Assembly (NCBI RefSeq): GCF_013364275.1
Contig: NZ_CP054932.1
Span: 1,798,001 to 1,862,000 of the forward strand
DNA length: 64,000 bases
Source of the DNA: Actinomadura sp. NAK00032
GTDB taxonomy: Bacteria; Actinomycetota; Actinomycetes; Streptosporangiales; Streptosporangiaceae
Reading direction: 5' to 3'
The position numbers and the translations under genes were made by a program. Below, piece after piece: positions 19,208 through 28,099 of this stretch. Position 1 is the stretch's first letter. Every line of letters begins with the position of its first letter. The notes under the pieces were generated by a model that saw nothing but the letters and a program-made list of their open reading frames with translations, was not told the origin of the DNA and did no database searches.

Positions 19208-20275
19208 GTGAAGGCGCTGGTGCTGGCGGGCGGGTCGGGGTCCCGGCTGCGTCCGATCACTCACTCGTTCGCGAAGCAGCTCGTGCCGGTGGCGAACAAG
19301 CCGGTGCTGTTCTACGGCCTGGAGGCGATCCGGGACGCGGGGATCCGCGAGGTCGGCATCGTCGTCGGCGACACCGCGGCGGAGATCCGCGCGGCGGTCG
19401 GCGACGGGTCGCGGTTCGGCCTGGAGGTCACCTACCTGCCGCAGGACGCGCCGCGCGGGCTGGCGCACGCGGTCCTCATCGCCCGGGAGTACCTGGGCGA
19501 CGACGACTTCGTGATGTACCTGGGCGACAACTTCATCGTCGGTGGCATCGCCGACCTGGTGGAGCGGTTCCGCGAGGAGCGGCCCGAGGCGCAGATCATG
19601 CTGACCCGCGTGTCGGACCCGCGGGCGTTCGGCGTCGCGGAGCTGGACGACGCGGGCCGGGTCGTGGCGCTGGAGGAGAAGCCGGAGCGGCCGAAGAGCG
19701 AGATGGCCCTGGTCGGGGTGTACCTGTTCAGCCCAGCGGTGCACGCGGCGGTCGCGGAGCTGCGACCGTCCCGGCGCGGCGAGCTGGAGATCACCGACGC
19801 GATCCAGTGGCTGATCGAGCGCGGCCGCCGCGTGGAGTCCACGGCCATCACCGGCTACTGGAAGGACACCGGCAACGTCACCGACATGCTGGAGGTCAAC
19901 CGGCTGGTGCTGGAGGGCGTCGAACCCTGTGTGGAGGGTGACGTGGACGCGGCCAGCGAGCTGATCGGCCGGGTCGTGGTCGAGAAGGGCGCGCGCGTCG
20001 CGGGGTCCCGCATCGTGGGCCCGGCGGTCGTCGGCGCGGGCTCCGACATCCGCGACTCCTATGTCGGCCCCTTCACCTCGATCGACCGTGACTGCGCGGT
20101 CCTCGACAGCGAGATCGAGTACTCCATCGTGCTGCGCGGCGCGTCCATCGACGGCGTCGGCCGCATCGAGTGCTCGCTGATCGGACGCGAGGCGCAGGTC
20201 ACGCCCGCCCCCCGGGTGCCGAAGGCGCACCGGCTCGTACTGGGAGACCACAGCAAAGTGCAGATCAGCAAATGA
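19208..20275 (+). CDS. rmlA: glucose-1-phosphate thymidylyltransferase, long form
   Basis: RmlA makes dTDP-glucose, the first step to dTDP-L-rhamnose. It opens ALVLAGGSGSRLRPITHSF, the nucleotide-binding loop, with FVMYLGDNF and EEKPERPKS following. The 355-aa length is the long form: residues ~245-355 form a left-handed beta-helix tail (for example VVEKGARVAGSRIVG), as in StrD-type enzymes. GTG 19208 lies 4 bp after cysN. Its stop overlaps rmlB as ATGA. Confidence 0.94.
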   Translation: MKALVLAGGSGSRLRPITHSFAKQLVPVANKPVLFYGLEAIRDAGIREVGIVVGDTAAEIRAAVGDGSRFGLEVTYLPQDAPRGLAHAVLIAREYLGDDDFVMYLGDNFIVGGIADLVERFREERPEAQIMLTRVSDPRAFGVAELDDAGRVVALEEKPERPKSEMALVGVYLFSPAVHAAVAELRPSRRGELEITDAIQWLIERGRRVESTAITGYWKDTGNVTDMLEVNRLVLEGVEPCVEGDVDAASELIGRVVVEKGARVAGSRIVGPAVVGAGSDIRDSYVGPFTSIDRDCAVLDSEIEYSIVLRGASIDGVGRIECSLIGREAQVTPAPRVPKAHRLVLGDHSKVQISK

Positions 20276-21291
20276 GCGTGCCCCAGGCCCGCGCCCCCCG
20301 GGACGGCGCCCCGCGCGTGCTCGTCACCGGCGGCGCCGGGTTCATCGGCTCGCACTACGTCCGCGAACTGGTCGGCGGCGCCTACCCGGCGTGGGCGGGC
20401 GCCGAGGTCACGGTGCTGGACAAGCTCACCTACGCGGGCAACCTGCGCAACCTGGAGCCCGTCGAGGGCGGGTACACGTTCGTGCACGGCGACGTCTGCG
20501 ACGGCGAGCTGCTCGCCGGGCTGGTGCCCGGCCACGACGTGGTGATCAACTTCGCGGCCGAGTCGCACGTGGACCGGTCGATCGCCAGCGGCGCCGAGTT
20601 CGCCCGCACGAACGTGCTGGGCGTCCAGGCGCTGATGCAGGCGTGCCTGGACGCGGGGACGCCGCGGGTGGTGCAGGTGTCCACCGACGAGGTGTACGGC
20701 AGCGTCGACGAGGGCTGCTGGGACGAGGACGCGCCGCTCGCGCCGAACTCGCCGTACTCGGCGGCGAAGGCGGGCGGGGACATGATGGCCCGCGCCTACG
20801 CGCGCACGCACGGGCTGCCGGTGTCCATCACCCGCTGCGGCAACAACTACGGGCCGTACCAGTACCCGGAGAAGGTCATCCCGCTGTTCGCGACGAACCT
20901 GCTGGACGGGCGCACCGTCCCGCTGTACGGCGACGGCGGCAACGTCCGCGACTGGATCCACGTGGCCGACCACTGCCGCGGCATCCAGGTGGTGGCCGAG
21001 CGGGGCGCCGCCGGCGAGGTGTACCACATCGCCGGGACGGCGGAGCTGACGAACCTGGAGCTGACCGACCGGCTGCTGGCGGCGCTCGGCGCCGGCTGGG
21101 ACCGGGTCGAGCGCGTCGCGGACCGCAAGGGCCACGACCGCCGCTACTCGCTGTCGGACGCCCGGCTGCGCGCGCTCGGGTACGCGCCGGAGGTCGGCTT
21201 CGAGGAGGGCCTGGCCGCGACCGTCCGCTGGTACGCGGAGAACCGCGACTGGTGGGAGCCGCTGAAGAAGCGGTCGGAGGACGCGAGGTGA
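20272..21291 (+). CDS. rmlB: dTDP-glucose 4,6-dehydratase
   Basis: RmlB converts dTDP-glucose to dTDP-4-keto-6-deoxyglucose with bound NAD. The extended SDR of 339 aa has the Rossmann motif VTGGAGFIGSHYV, VSTDEVYGS, and the active-site tyrosine motif SPYSAAKAGGD with NNYGPYQYPEK. The start overlaps rmlA and the stop overlaps rmlD (GTGA), forming a coupled rmlABD block. Confidence 0.95.
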   Translation: MSVPQARAPRDGAPRVLVTGGAGFIGSHYVRELVGGAYPAWAGAEVTVLDKLTYAGNLRNLEPVEGGYTFVHGDVCDGELLAGLVPGHDVVINFAAESHVDRSIASGAEFARTNVLGVQALMQACLDAGTPRVVQVSTDEVYGSVDEGCWDEDAPLAPNSPYSAAKAGGDMMARAYARTHGLPVSITRCGNNYGPYQYPEKVIPLFATNLLDGRTVPLYGDGGNVRDWIHVADHCRGIQVVAERGAAGEVYHIAGTAELTNLELTDRLLAALGAGWDRVERVADRKGHDRRYSLSDARLRALGYAPEVGFEEGLAATVRWYAENRDWWEPLKKRSEDAR

Positions 21292-22160
21292 CCTGGCTCG
21301 TCACCGGTGCCGGCGGGATGCTCGGCACCGACCTCGTCGCGCGGCTGCGCGCGGACGGCGCCGAGTGCGTCGCGGCGGGGCGGGACGTCCTGGACGTCAC
21401 CGACCCGGCGGCCGTGCGCGCGGCGCTGCGGCGCCACCGGCCGGCGACGGTGGTGAACTGTGCCGCGTGGACCGCCGTGGACGACGCGGAGGCGCGGGAG
21501 GACGACGCGCTCGCGGTGAACGGCGCCGCCGCCGCGGCGCTGGCCGAAGGGTGCGCGGGCACCGGCGCCGCGCTGATCCAGATCTCCACCGACTACGTGC
21601 TCGACGGCGCGGGCAGCGAGCCGTACCCGGAGGACGCCGTCCCGGCGCCGGTCAACGCCTACGGCCGCACGAAGCTCGCGGGGGAGCGGGCGGTGCTCGG
21701 CTACGAGCGCGGCTACGTGGTGCGGACGGCGTGGCTGTACGGGGCGCACGGGCCCAACTTCGTCCGCACGATGATGCGGCTGGCGGCCGAGCGCGACGGC
21801 GTCGAGGTGGTGGACGACCAGGTCGGCCAGCCGACGTGGACGGGCGACCTCGCGGCCCGCGTCGTGGCGCTGGCCGGGTCCGGGGCGCCGCCCGGGGTGT
21901 ACCACGGCACGAACGCGGGTCGGACGACCTGGTACGGGCTGGCGCGCGAGGTGTTCACGCTGCTCGGGCTCGATCCCGGGCGGGTGCGGCCGACGACGAG
22001 CGACCGGTTCCCCCGGCCCGCGGCGCGTCCGGCGTTCAGCGTCCTCGGGCACGACCGCTGGGCGGCGGCGGGGCTGCCGCCCATGCGGGACTGGCGCGCC
22101 GCGCTGCACGCGGCCTGGCCGGCGCTCACGCAGGCGCGGCGCCCGGCGGCGCGGGCCTGA
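21288..22160 (+). CDS. rmlD: dTDP-4-dehydrorhamnose reductase
   Basis: RmlD reduces the keto-rhamnose intermediate to dTDP-L-rhamnose with NADPH. This 290-aa SDR starts WLVTGAGGMLGTDLV and has VNCAAWTAVDDAE, ISTDYVLDG and the catalytic NAYGRTKLAGE. GTG 21288 overlaps the rmlB stop. The last codons and the stop are part of a 14-bp tandem repeat array that continues beyond the gene. It converges on rmlC. Confidence 0.94.
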   Translation: MTWLVTGAGGMLGTDLVARLRADGAECVAAGRDVLDVTDPAAVRAALRRHRPATVVNCAAWTAVDDAEAREDDALAVNGAAAAALAEGCAGTGAALIQISTDYVLDGAGSEPYPEDAVPAPVNAYGRTKLAGERAVLGYERGYVVRTAWLYGAHGPNFVRTMMRLAAERDGVEVVDDQVGQPTWTGDLAARVVALAGSGAPPGVYHGTNAGRTTWYGLAREVFTLLGLDPGRVRPTTSDRFPRPAARPAFSVLGHDRWAAAGLPPMRDWRAALHAAWPALTQARRPAARA

Positions 22161-22244
22161 TGGCGTGGGCCTGATGGCGTGGGCCTGATGGCACGGGCCT
22201 GATCGCGTGGGCCTGACGGCGCCCGCCTGACGGCGCCCGCCTGA
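22147..22244 (+). repeat. seven tandem 14-bp repeats carrying the rmlD stop codon
   Basis: Units follow the pattern YGGCGYGGGCCTGA at 22147, 22161, 22175, 22189, 22203, 22217 and 22231, with minor changes. Each ends in TGA. The first unit contains the real rmlD stop. Because 14 is not a multiple of three, the stops fall in all three frames. The array occupies the whole rmlD-rmlC gap. Confidence 0.9.
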
Positions 22245-22251
22245 CGGGGCG

Positions 22252-22851
22252 TCAGCTGGGCAGGCCGAGCTTGGTGTAGTGGTCGAGGCAGGCCTGGTAG
22301 TCGGGCAGGAGGCCGCGCTCGCGCGCCTCCATCAGGCTGGGGGCCTGCGCGTCCTTGTCGGACAGGACCGGCTCGACGTCCGCCGGCCACTGGATGGCGA
22401 GGTCGGGGTCGAGCGGGTGCACGCCGTGCTCGCGGCCGGGCGCGTACGGCTCCGAGCACAGGTAGACGACGGTGGCGTCGTCGGTGAGCGCCATGAAGGC
22501 GTGGCCGATGCCCTCGGCGACGTACAGGCAGGAGCGGTTCTCCTCGTCCAGCCGCACCGGTTCCCACTGGGCGAAGGTGGGGGACCCGACGCGCAGGTCG
22601 ACGACCACGTCCAGGATCGCGCCGCGGACGCAGGTGATGTACTTCGCCTGGCCCGGCGGGACGTCGGCGAAGTGCACGCCGCGCAGCACTCCGCGTGACG
22701 ACACCGAGCAGTTCGCCTGGGCGAGGTTCAGCCCGTGCCCGAGCCGGGAGTGGAGGTCCTCGGCGCGGAACCACTCGTGGAACGACCCCCGATCGTCGCC
22801 GTGTACGCGAGGGTTGAACAAGTACGTACCTTTAATGCCGAGTGGATCCAC
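22252..22851 (-). CDS. rmlC: dTDP-4-dehydrorhamnose 3,5-epimerase
   Basis: RmlC epimerises C3 and C5 of dTDP-4-keto-6-deoxyglucose, completing the rhamnose pathway with rmlABD. This 199-aa cupin protein carries the N-terminal DDRGSFHEWF segment, the active-site VLRGVHFADVPPGQAKYI with its His, and VAEGIGHAFMALTD. It is on the opposite strand from rmlABD and converges with rmlD. GTG 22851 gives the usual short N-terminus before the KGTYLFNPRVH strand. It is divergent from the exported protein at 22897, with only 45 bp between starts. Confidence 0.93.
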   Translation of the reverse strand: MDPLGIKGTYLFNPRVHGDDRGSFHEWFRAEDLHSRLGHGLNLAQANCSVSSRGVLRGVHFADVPPGQAKYITCVRGAILDVVVDLRVGSPTFAQWEPVRLDEENRSCLYVAEGIGHAFMALTDDATVVYLCSEPYAPGREHGVHPLDPDLAIQWPADVEPVLSDKDAQAPSLMEARERGLLPDYQACLDHYTKLGLPS

Positions 22852-22896
22852 ATACGCAAGAATGCCACACGGTTCCCCGTAGATTTGGACGTCACT

Positions 22897-23946
22897 GTGA
22901 GAGCACACCCTCCCCGAGTGCTTCGGTCCGCCGCGGGCGGCGCGGCGGTGGCGCTCGTGGTGCTGACCGGGCCGGCGGCGCTGGCGGCACCGACACCGTC
23001 ACCGTCACCGGCCGTGACGAGCACGGCCCCCGCCAAGGCCCGCTTCCGCCCGGCCGACCCCCGCCTCACCCGGCCCGCCGCCCTGGTCGCCGGGATGGCC
23101 CACCCGGACATCTGGTGGACGGTCGCGACGGCGGGCGGCCGGCCCATGCTGTTCGCGCTCGACACCAAGGGCCGCACCCGCGCCGCGTACACGCTGGCCG
23201 GGGCGTCGGCGGGCACGCGCCTGGACGCGGTCACGGTCGTGAAGAACTCCGCCGGCGAGGCCGGGCTGTTCCTCTGCGAGCTGAACGCGGGGCAGAGCGG
23301 CGGTTTCACCCTGCACCGCGTCGCCGAGCCCGCCCAGCTGACGGGCGGCACGCTGCCGGTCAAGTCGTTCAAGGTGGCCTACCCGGACGGCGGCCACGCG
23401 GCCAGCACCCTCATCGCCGACCCCGACGAGAGCCGGCTCTACGTCATCACCACGGGCGAGGACTCCGCGGCCGTCTTCGCGCTGCCCAGCATCCTCGGCC
23501 CCGGCAAGAACGCGCTGACCCGGCTGCGGAGCCTGCCGTTCCCCGTGCGCGGCGGCCAGTTCGCCCGGGACGGCCGGGTCGTCCTGAAGTCCACCAAGGA
23601 CGTGCGGGTCCTCGGCGGGATCCGCGAGGACGTCGGCCAGGTCGTGCGGACCGCGGCCTCGATGGCCGGGAAGGCGTTCGGCGTCACCTCCGACGGCAAG
23701 CAGGTGCTGCTCGCCGGCGGCGGCCTGCGGCCCGTCTTCCGGTCGGTCGTGCTGCCCGAGCCGAACGCGGCCACGCGGGCCCGGCCGACCATCTCGCTGC
23801 CGGTGACGGAGCGGGCCGCTCCCGTCGCGATCCCCGACAAGTCGGGCCTGCCCGGCGGGGTGATCGGCACCGGCGCGCTCGCCGGCCTGGTGCTGCTAGG
23901 CGTGCTCGTCGGGGGCTTCTACATACGCGGGCGCCGGCAGGGCTGA
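22897..23946 (+). CDS. exported membrane-anchored protein of unknown function
   Basis: This 349-aa protein has a signal peptide (basic start, hydrophobic VALVVLTGPAALAA, cleavage near ALAAP), a Ser/Pro linker, about 260 residues of short beta-strand repeats that look like a propeller (for example HPDIWWTVATAGG, LTRLRSLPFPVRGG), and a C-terminal helix GALAGLVLLGVLVGGFYI followed by RGRR. It should sit outside the membrane with a cytoplasmic tail. No enzyme motif was seen. GTG 22897 is preferred because the signal peptide starts there. The last 51 bp overlap the end of the convergent ligase gene. Confidence 0.7.
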   Translation: MRAHPPRVLRSAAGGAAVALVVLTGPAALAAPTPSPSPAVTSTAPAKARFRPADPRLTRPAALVAGMAHPDIWWTVATAGGRPMLFALDTKGRTRAAYTLAGASAGTRLDAVTVVKNSAGEAGLFLCELNAGQSGGFTLHRVAEPAQLTGGTLPVKSFKVAYPDGGHAASTLIADPDESRLYVITTGEDSAAVFALPSILGPGKNALTRLRSLPFPVRGGQFARDGRVVLKSTKDVRVLGGIREDVGQVVRTAASMAGKAFGVTSDGKQVLLAGGGLRPVFRSVVLPEPNAATRARPTISLPVTERAAPVAIPDKSGLPGGVIGTGALAGLVLLGVLVGGFYIRGRRQG

Positions 23947-25323
23947 CCCGGCCCGTCCGGGCACCGGGCCGGGGCCCAGCGCGCCGCCCGCGCCGTTCGC
24001 GCCGCCGGTGCCGAGCGCGCGGTCGTCGACCTCGGCGCGGACGGTGATCGGCGCCGCGGCGGCGGCCGGCAGCGGGTCGCCGCCCTGGCGGCGCAGCGTC
24101 TCCGCCCACGCGACCATGAGCAGCAGCCAGGCGCTCGCCACGTTGGCGGGGGCGGCGAGCCCCTCGGTGGTGATGCTGTCGACGAGGAAGAAGGCGAGCA
24201 GGCCGAGCAGCATGCCGGAGTCGGCGCGCAGCGTCCGCTGCCTGGACATCATCGTCAACACGAACGCGAGCGTCATCAGCAGCGCCGTGAACGCCGCCGC
24301 GCCGAGCACCCCCTCGTCCACCAGGGCGTTGACGAACGCGTTGTGCCCGCCGCCGAGGCCGATGTCGTCGAGGAACAGCCCGCGCGACGCGCCGAGCCCG
24401 TGCCCGAAGAACGGCTCCTTGGCGAAGGCGTCCATCGCGAACGTCCACAGCTCGGTCCGCGAGTTCAGCGAGGCGAGCTTCTCCGCGGACTCGCCGCGCG
24501 CCACGAACGCGAGGATCTTGTCGGAGAACGCGAGGACCGCGACGACGGAGACGGCCGCGCCCATCACCACCACGTCCACCCGGCCCTTGGGCCCGCGCGC
24601 GGCGAACAGCAGCACGACCAGCCCGGCGGCGCAGCCCAGCGCGGCGCCGCGCGTCCCGGTCGCGACGAGCGCGCCCGTCAGGACCGCCAGCGCGGTCAGG
24701 TACACGGCGGGATGCCAGAGCCGGTCCTGCGGCGTCGTCCAGCGGATCAGGTAGCCGACCGTCAGCAGCACCGCGACCGCGAGGTAGATCCCGGCCTGGA
24801 CGGGGTGGACGTACAGCCAGTTGAACCGTTCCTCGGTGTGCGAGGTGCGCGGGAACGGGTGCGCGACGCCGATCGCGACCGACGCCACCACGATCGCGAT
24901 GAACGCGTGCGAGAGCCGCCGCAGGTCGGCGGGCGTCGCGCGGGTCGCCAGGAACTGCGCCAGCAGCATCGTGATCACCAGTTGCGTGCCGCGCACGATG
25001 CCGAGCGACTTGAACGGCGACCACAGCGCCGAGAAGGCGGCGTACCCGACGAACACCCACGCCGACAGCAGCAGGCCGGAGACGCGGCGCCGCGGCAGCC
25101 GCAGCCCGAAGCTGTTCACCAGGTACAGCGCCGCCAGGCCGTAGACGGCGATCTCCACCAGCACGGTCAGGTCGGCGCTGCCGCCGACCGCCTGGTCGAC
25201 GTCGCGGCTCCGCAGCTTGTAGTCGCTGGCGAGCATCAGTGCCAGCGGCAGCGTCGCGGCCCACCAGCCGGCGCTCGGCGCCGGCGGCCTGCGACGCGGG
25301 AACAGGCCCCTAACGGTGGTCAT
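23896..25323 (-). CDS. O-antigen ligase family / polymerase-like membrane protein
   Basis: The 475-aa product has about ten hydrophobic segments and a large loop carrying the Wzy/WaaL-type region FGHGLGASRGLFLDD...GGHNAFVNAL. The family joins or polymerises undecaprenyl-linked glycans outside the membrane. Position in the glycan locus fits a polymerase or ligase. ATG 25323 follows GGAGCCTTCC-type spacing and removes a weak upstream extension. The last ~65 residues are an Ala/Gly/Pro-rich cytoplasmic tail whose 3' end overlaps the convergent gene. Confidence 0.85.
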   Translation of the reverse strand: MTTVRGLFPRRRPPAPSAGWWAATLPLALMLASDYKLRSRDVDQAVGGSADLTVLVEIAVYGLAALYLVNSFGLRLPRRRVSGLLLSAWVFVGYAAFSALWSPFKSLGIVRGTQLVITMLLAQFLATRATPADLRRLSHAFIAIVVASVAIGVAHPFPRTSHTEERFNWLYVHPVQAGIYLAVAVLLTVGYLIRWTTPQDRLWHPAVYLTALAVLTGALVATGTRGAALGCAAGLVVLLFAARGPKGRVDVVVMGAAVSVVAVLAFSDKILAFVARGESAEKLASLNSRTELWTFAMDAFAKEPFFGHGLGASRGLFLDDIGLGGGHNAFVNALVDEGVLGAAAFTALLMTLAFVLTMMSRQRTLRADSGMLLGLLAFFLVDSITTEGLAAPANVASAWLLLMVAWAETLRRQGGDPLPAAAAAPITVRAEVDDRALGTGGANGAGGALGPGPVPGRAGSALPAPAYVEAPDEHA

Positions 25324-25438
25324 GGAAGGCTCCCGGCTCACTGAGGACGCGACCAAGAATACGGGTGCGGGGCGGGTGTCCCCGCTGCGTCGCGACCGCC
25401 CGGGACCGGCCCCCGCCCAGAGCGTGCGTGCGGGCGCG

Positions 25439-27247
25439 TCAGGACGTCCAGGCGCCGATGTGGCGGGTGCCGGGCCGCTTGCCGAGCAGCTTCGCGACGG
25501 CGGGCGGCAGCGGGACCGCCGCCTCGGCGTCGGCGTCCGCGCCCAGGGTGCGTTCGAGCATGCCCTCGGCCCCGGCCGCCGCCCGGGAATCGTGGAGCCG
25601 GCCCCGCGCCTCCTGCCCGGTCACCGACCGGAACCGGCCGAGATCGGCGTAGGGCTTGCCCATCCACACGATGAGCGCGCGCGGGTCGGCGGCGTCGGGC
25701 CGGACGTAGACGTTGCCGTTGACGGTCAGCCCGATCTCGCGCGCGGACCGCTCGTTGGTGTGGTCCTGCACGCAGAGCAGGCAGGGGCTGCCCGGCCTCG
25801 GGTCGGCGAGGGTGTTGTTGCTCACGGTCGTCTTGCCGATGCGCCAGGTCATCTCCGGGTCGGGGCCCTTCTGGCGCGGGTCGCGGCCGGGCGTGCCCGG
25901 GTCGTCGCGGCGGCGGGCGTCCTGGACGATGCGGATCGTCCGCCCGTTCCCGGCCATGGAGTTGTTCCACACCTGCACGTCGGAGGTGTTGTTGATCTTC
26001 AGCCCGTCGCCGTCGTTGGCGGCGATGACGTTGCCCGCGACGACCGCCTTCGCGCTGAGCTCCAGGGCGACGCCGTGGTCGGCGTTGCCGGTGATCCGGT
26101 TGCCGGTGAGCGTGATGTCGTAGACGGACTCGTCCATCCACACGCCCTTGCCGAGGTTGCCGGTGACCACGGCGTCGGTCACCGCCACCTTGCGGGACCG
26201 GGTGACCTTGATCCCGCCGGAGACCGGGGCGTACTTGAAGTGCTCCAGGTTGTTCTCGGCGCTGCGCACCCTCTCCAGCCGCAGGTCGTCGGCCTGGTTG
26301 GCGTGGACGCCGAGCATCCCGTTGCGGGTGCTGGTGACCCGCCGGACCCGGGCACCGGACGCGAGGACGCTGAGGCCGGTGGTGGCCGAGTCGGTGACCG
26401 CGACGTTCTCCACCGTGACGTCCGCGCCGGTGACCCGCACGGTGCCCAGCCGCGGCAGCGCGGTCGCGTACCGGCGCACCCCGACGCCGCGCAGCCGGGA
26501 CCCCGCGCCCGCGATGGTGAACGCCTCGCCGAGCGTGCTCGCGCGGACGTCGTGGCCGCGCGGGTCGGAGCCCAGGTAGAGGCGGTGGGCCCGCTCGTCC
26601 ACGTAGAAGCGGCCGCCCTTCACCTCCTCGAGCGACCCGACCTGCCGCTGCGGGACGCCGTCCACCCAGACCTGGTCGGGGTGCGCGGCCATCGGGTGGT
26701 CGGGCGAGACGAACTGGAAGTCGGCGTCGGGGCTGGCCTTCGCGCCGGCGGTGTAGGTCGGGCTGGAGTCGAACTTCGCCGTCCACCCGTCCCGGACCCA
26801 GGCGCCGCCGGCCGCCCGCCAGCCCGCGACGGGCGTGCTGCCGTCGAACCACACCGCCTCGCGCGGGTGCGGCTGGATCGTCAGCCGCTTGCCCGCCGGG
26901 ACGGTCGCGGTCTGGTGGTAGACACCGCCGCGCAGGACGATCGTGCCGCCCGAGCGCGCCTTCGCGATCGCGGCGGCGAGGGTGCGCAGCGGGTGGTCGC
27001 GGCCGCCGTCGGCGCCGTCCTCCCCGGAGGGGGAGACGAAGAGCGCGCCGTCCGGCACCCGGTAGGAGGTGCTGCCGACGGGCGCGGCGCCGGGCGGCCC
27101 GTCCGCGTTCTCGGTGGCGGGGACGGTGTCGTTGTCACCGGGGATCTGCCAGCCGAGCAGGCCGACGCCGAGGACGAGGGGCAGCGCCAGGACCCTGACG
27201 GCGATGACTCGGCGCGGCCGTGCGGCGCGCTGCGGATGACGTGCCAT
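25439..27247 (-). CDS. secreted right-handed parallel beta-helix protein
   Basis: The 602-aa product has an N-terminal signal/anchor (VIAVRVLALPLVLGVGLLGW) and the LFVSPSGEDGADGG...HPLRTLAAAI segment typical of the start of pectate-lyase-like helices. Many PbH1 rungs follow (GNRITGNADHGVALELS, GNVIAANDGDGLKINNTSD). Such folds occur in polysaccharide lyases, epimerases and glycan-binding proteins. No definite catalytic set could be assigned. ATG 27247 has AGGAACAG upstream. Its position among glycan genes suggests polymer editing or binding. Confidence 0.8.
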   Translation of the reverse strand: MARHPQRAARPRRVIAVRVLALPLVLGVGLLGWQIPGDNDTVPATENADGPPGAAPVGSTSYRVPDGALFVSPSGEDGADGGRDHPLRTLAAAIAKARSGGTIVLRGGVYHQTATVPAGKRLTIQPHPREAVWFDGSTPVAGWRAAGGAWVRDGWTAKFDSSPTYTAGAKASPDADFQFVSPDHPMAAHPDQVWVDGVPQRQVGSLEEVKGGRFYVDERAHRLYLGSDPRGHDVRASTLGEAFTIAGAGSRLRGVGVRRYATALPRLGTVRVTGADVTVENVAVTDSATTGLSVLASGARVRRVTSTRNGMLGVHANQADDLRLERVRSAENNLEHFKYAPVSGGIKVTRSRKVAVTDAVVTGNLGKGVWMDESVYDITLTGNRITGNADHGVALELSAKAVVAGNVIAANDGDGLKINNTSDVQVWNNSMAGNGRTIRIVQDARRRDDPGTPGRDPRQKGPDPEMTWRIGKTTVSNNTLADPRPGSPCLLCVQDHTNERSAREIGLTVNGNVYVRPDAADPRALIVWMGKPYADLGRFRSVTGQEARGRLHDSRAAAGAEGMLERTLGADADAEAAVPLPPAVAKLLGKRPGTRHIGAWTS

Positions 27248-27346
27248 GGCGTGACCTGTTCCTTTGCCCCCGGGATCCTCACTCAGAACGTACCCATGCC
27301 GAGCCCGCCCGGCCACCGGTTGCGGCCGGCCACCGGCAACGGCCGG

Positions 27347-27931
27347 TCAGCGCTGCAGCGAGCCGGTGAACAGGGCCGTCTTGTGCCGCTCGTCGAACTT
27401 GACGCCGATCACCACCGACTTGTAGCCGCTGGCCGGCAGGTCGAAGGCGTAGGACGCCGACTTCTGCGCGCCGGCCGCCACCGTGCCGTAGAAGTCGTTG
27501 ATGTCGGCGTAGGAGGTGGGCCGCGCCTCGGCCTTGCGCGGGCCGTACCTGGCCACCACGCGGACCTTGTTGAGGTCGAGGGGCTTCGCCGACCCGTTGG
27601 TGAAGCGGAGCGTGAAGATGGTGAGCACCCGGCCGGTGATCTCGCCGGGGCCGGTCGCCTTGTTCTTGACGTAGCGGATGCCGCTGATCCGCACGCTGAT
27701 CTTGTCGTTGTAGGTGACCGGCTTGCGCAGGCCCTCGGAGGACTTCAGGTCGAGCGAGCCGGGCGCGGCGTTCGCCGACGTCTCCGGCTGCGTGCTCGGC
27801 GGCGGGGGCGGGGTTCCCTTCCCCTCCGTCTTCTTCTTGCCGTCCGAGCAGCCCGTCACCGTCAATGCGAGGGCCAGTACCGCCCCCGTCGCGACGAGAT
27901 GCTTGCGCGGACGCGCTCCCCGATGGGACAT
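27347..27931 (-). CDS. lipoprotein with DUF4352-like domain
   Basis: The product has 194 aa. The lipobox VTGC places the lipidated Cys at residue 28 after a basic, hydrophobic leader. A Lys/Pro/Thr linker follows, then a beta-sandwich-like domain with VRISGIRYVKN, VLTIFTLRFTNGSAKPLDL and a late YAFDLPASGYKSVVIGVKF strand, resembling DUF4352/TRF2-like extracellular domains. ATG 27931 has GAGGAGAAT upstream. It is followed on the same strand by the beta-helix gene after 99 bp. Role unknown; probably cell-surface. Confidence 0.75.
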   Translation of the reverse strand: MSHRGARPRKHLVATGAVLALALTVTGCSDGKKKTEGKGTPPPPPSTQPETSANAAPGSLDLKSSEGLRKPVTYNDKISVRISGIRYVKNKATGPGEITGRVLTIFTLRFTNGSAKPLDLNKVRVVARYGPRKAEARPTSYADINDFYGTVAAGAQKSASYAFDLPASGYKSVVIGVKFDERHKTALFTGSLQR

Positions 27932-28099
27932 GCGGCATTCTCCTCGAACCATGAAAGAGGGGTGAGTGACCGGAATAGGACCGGTTCCGGGAAAAGTCAA
28001 ACCGTGGGGTGAACAGTGTAGACGTGGGGCCTCGGTTACTCTGCCTTTACTCCGGTGACCGTGGGGGCCACTGGAGCGGAAGTTCAGGGGAACGGCTCA

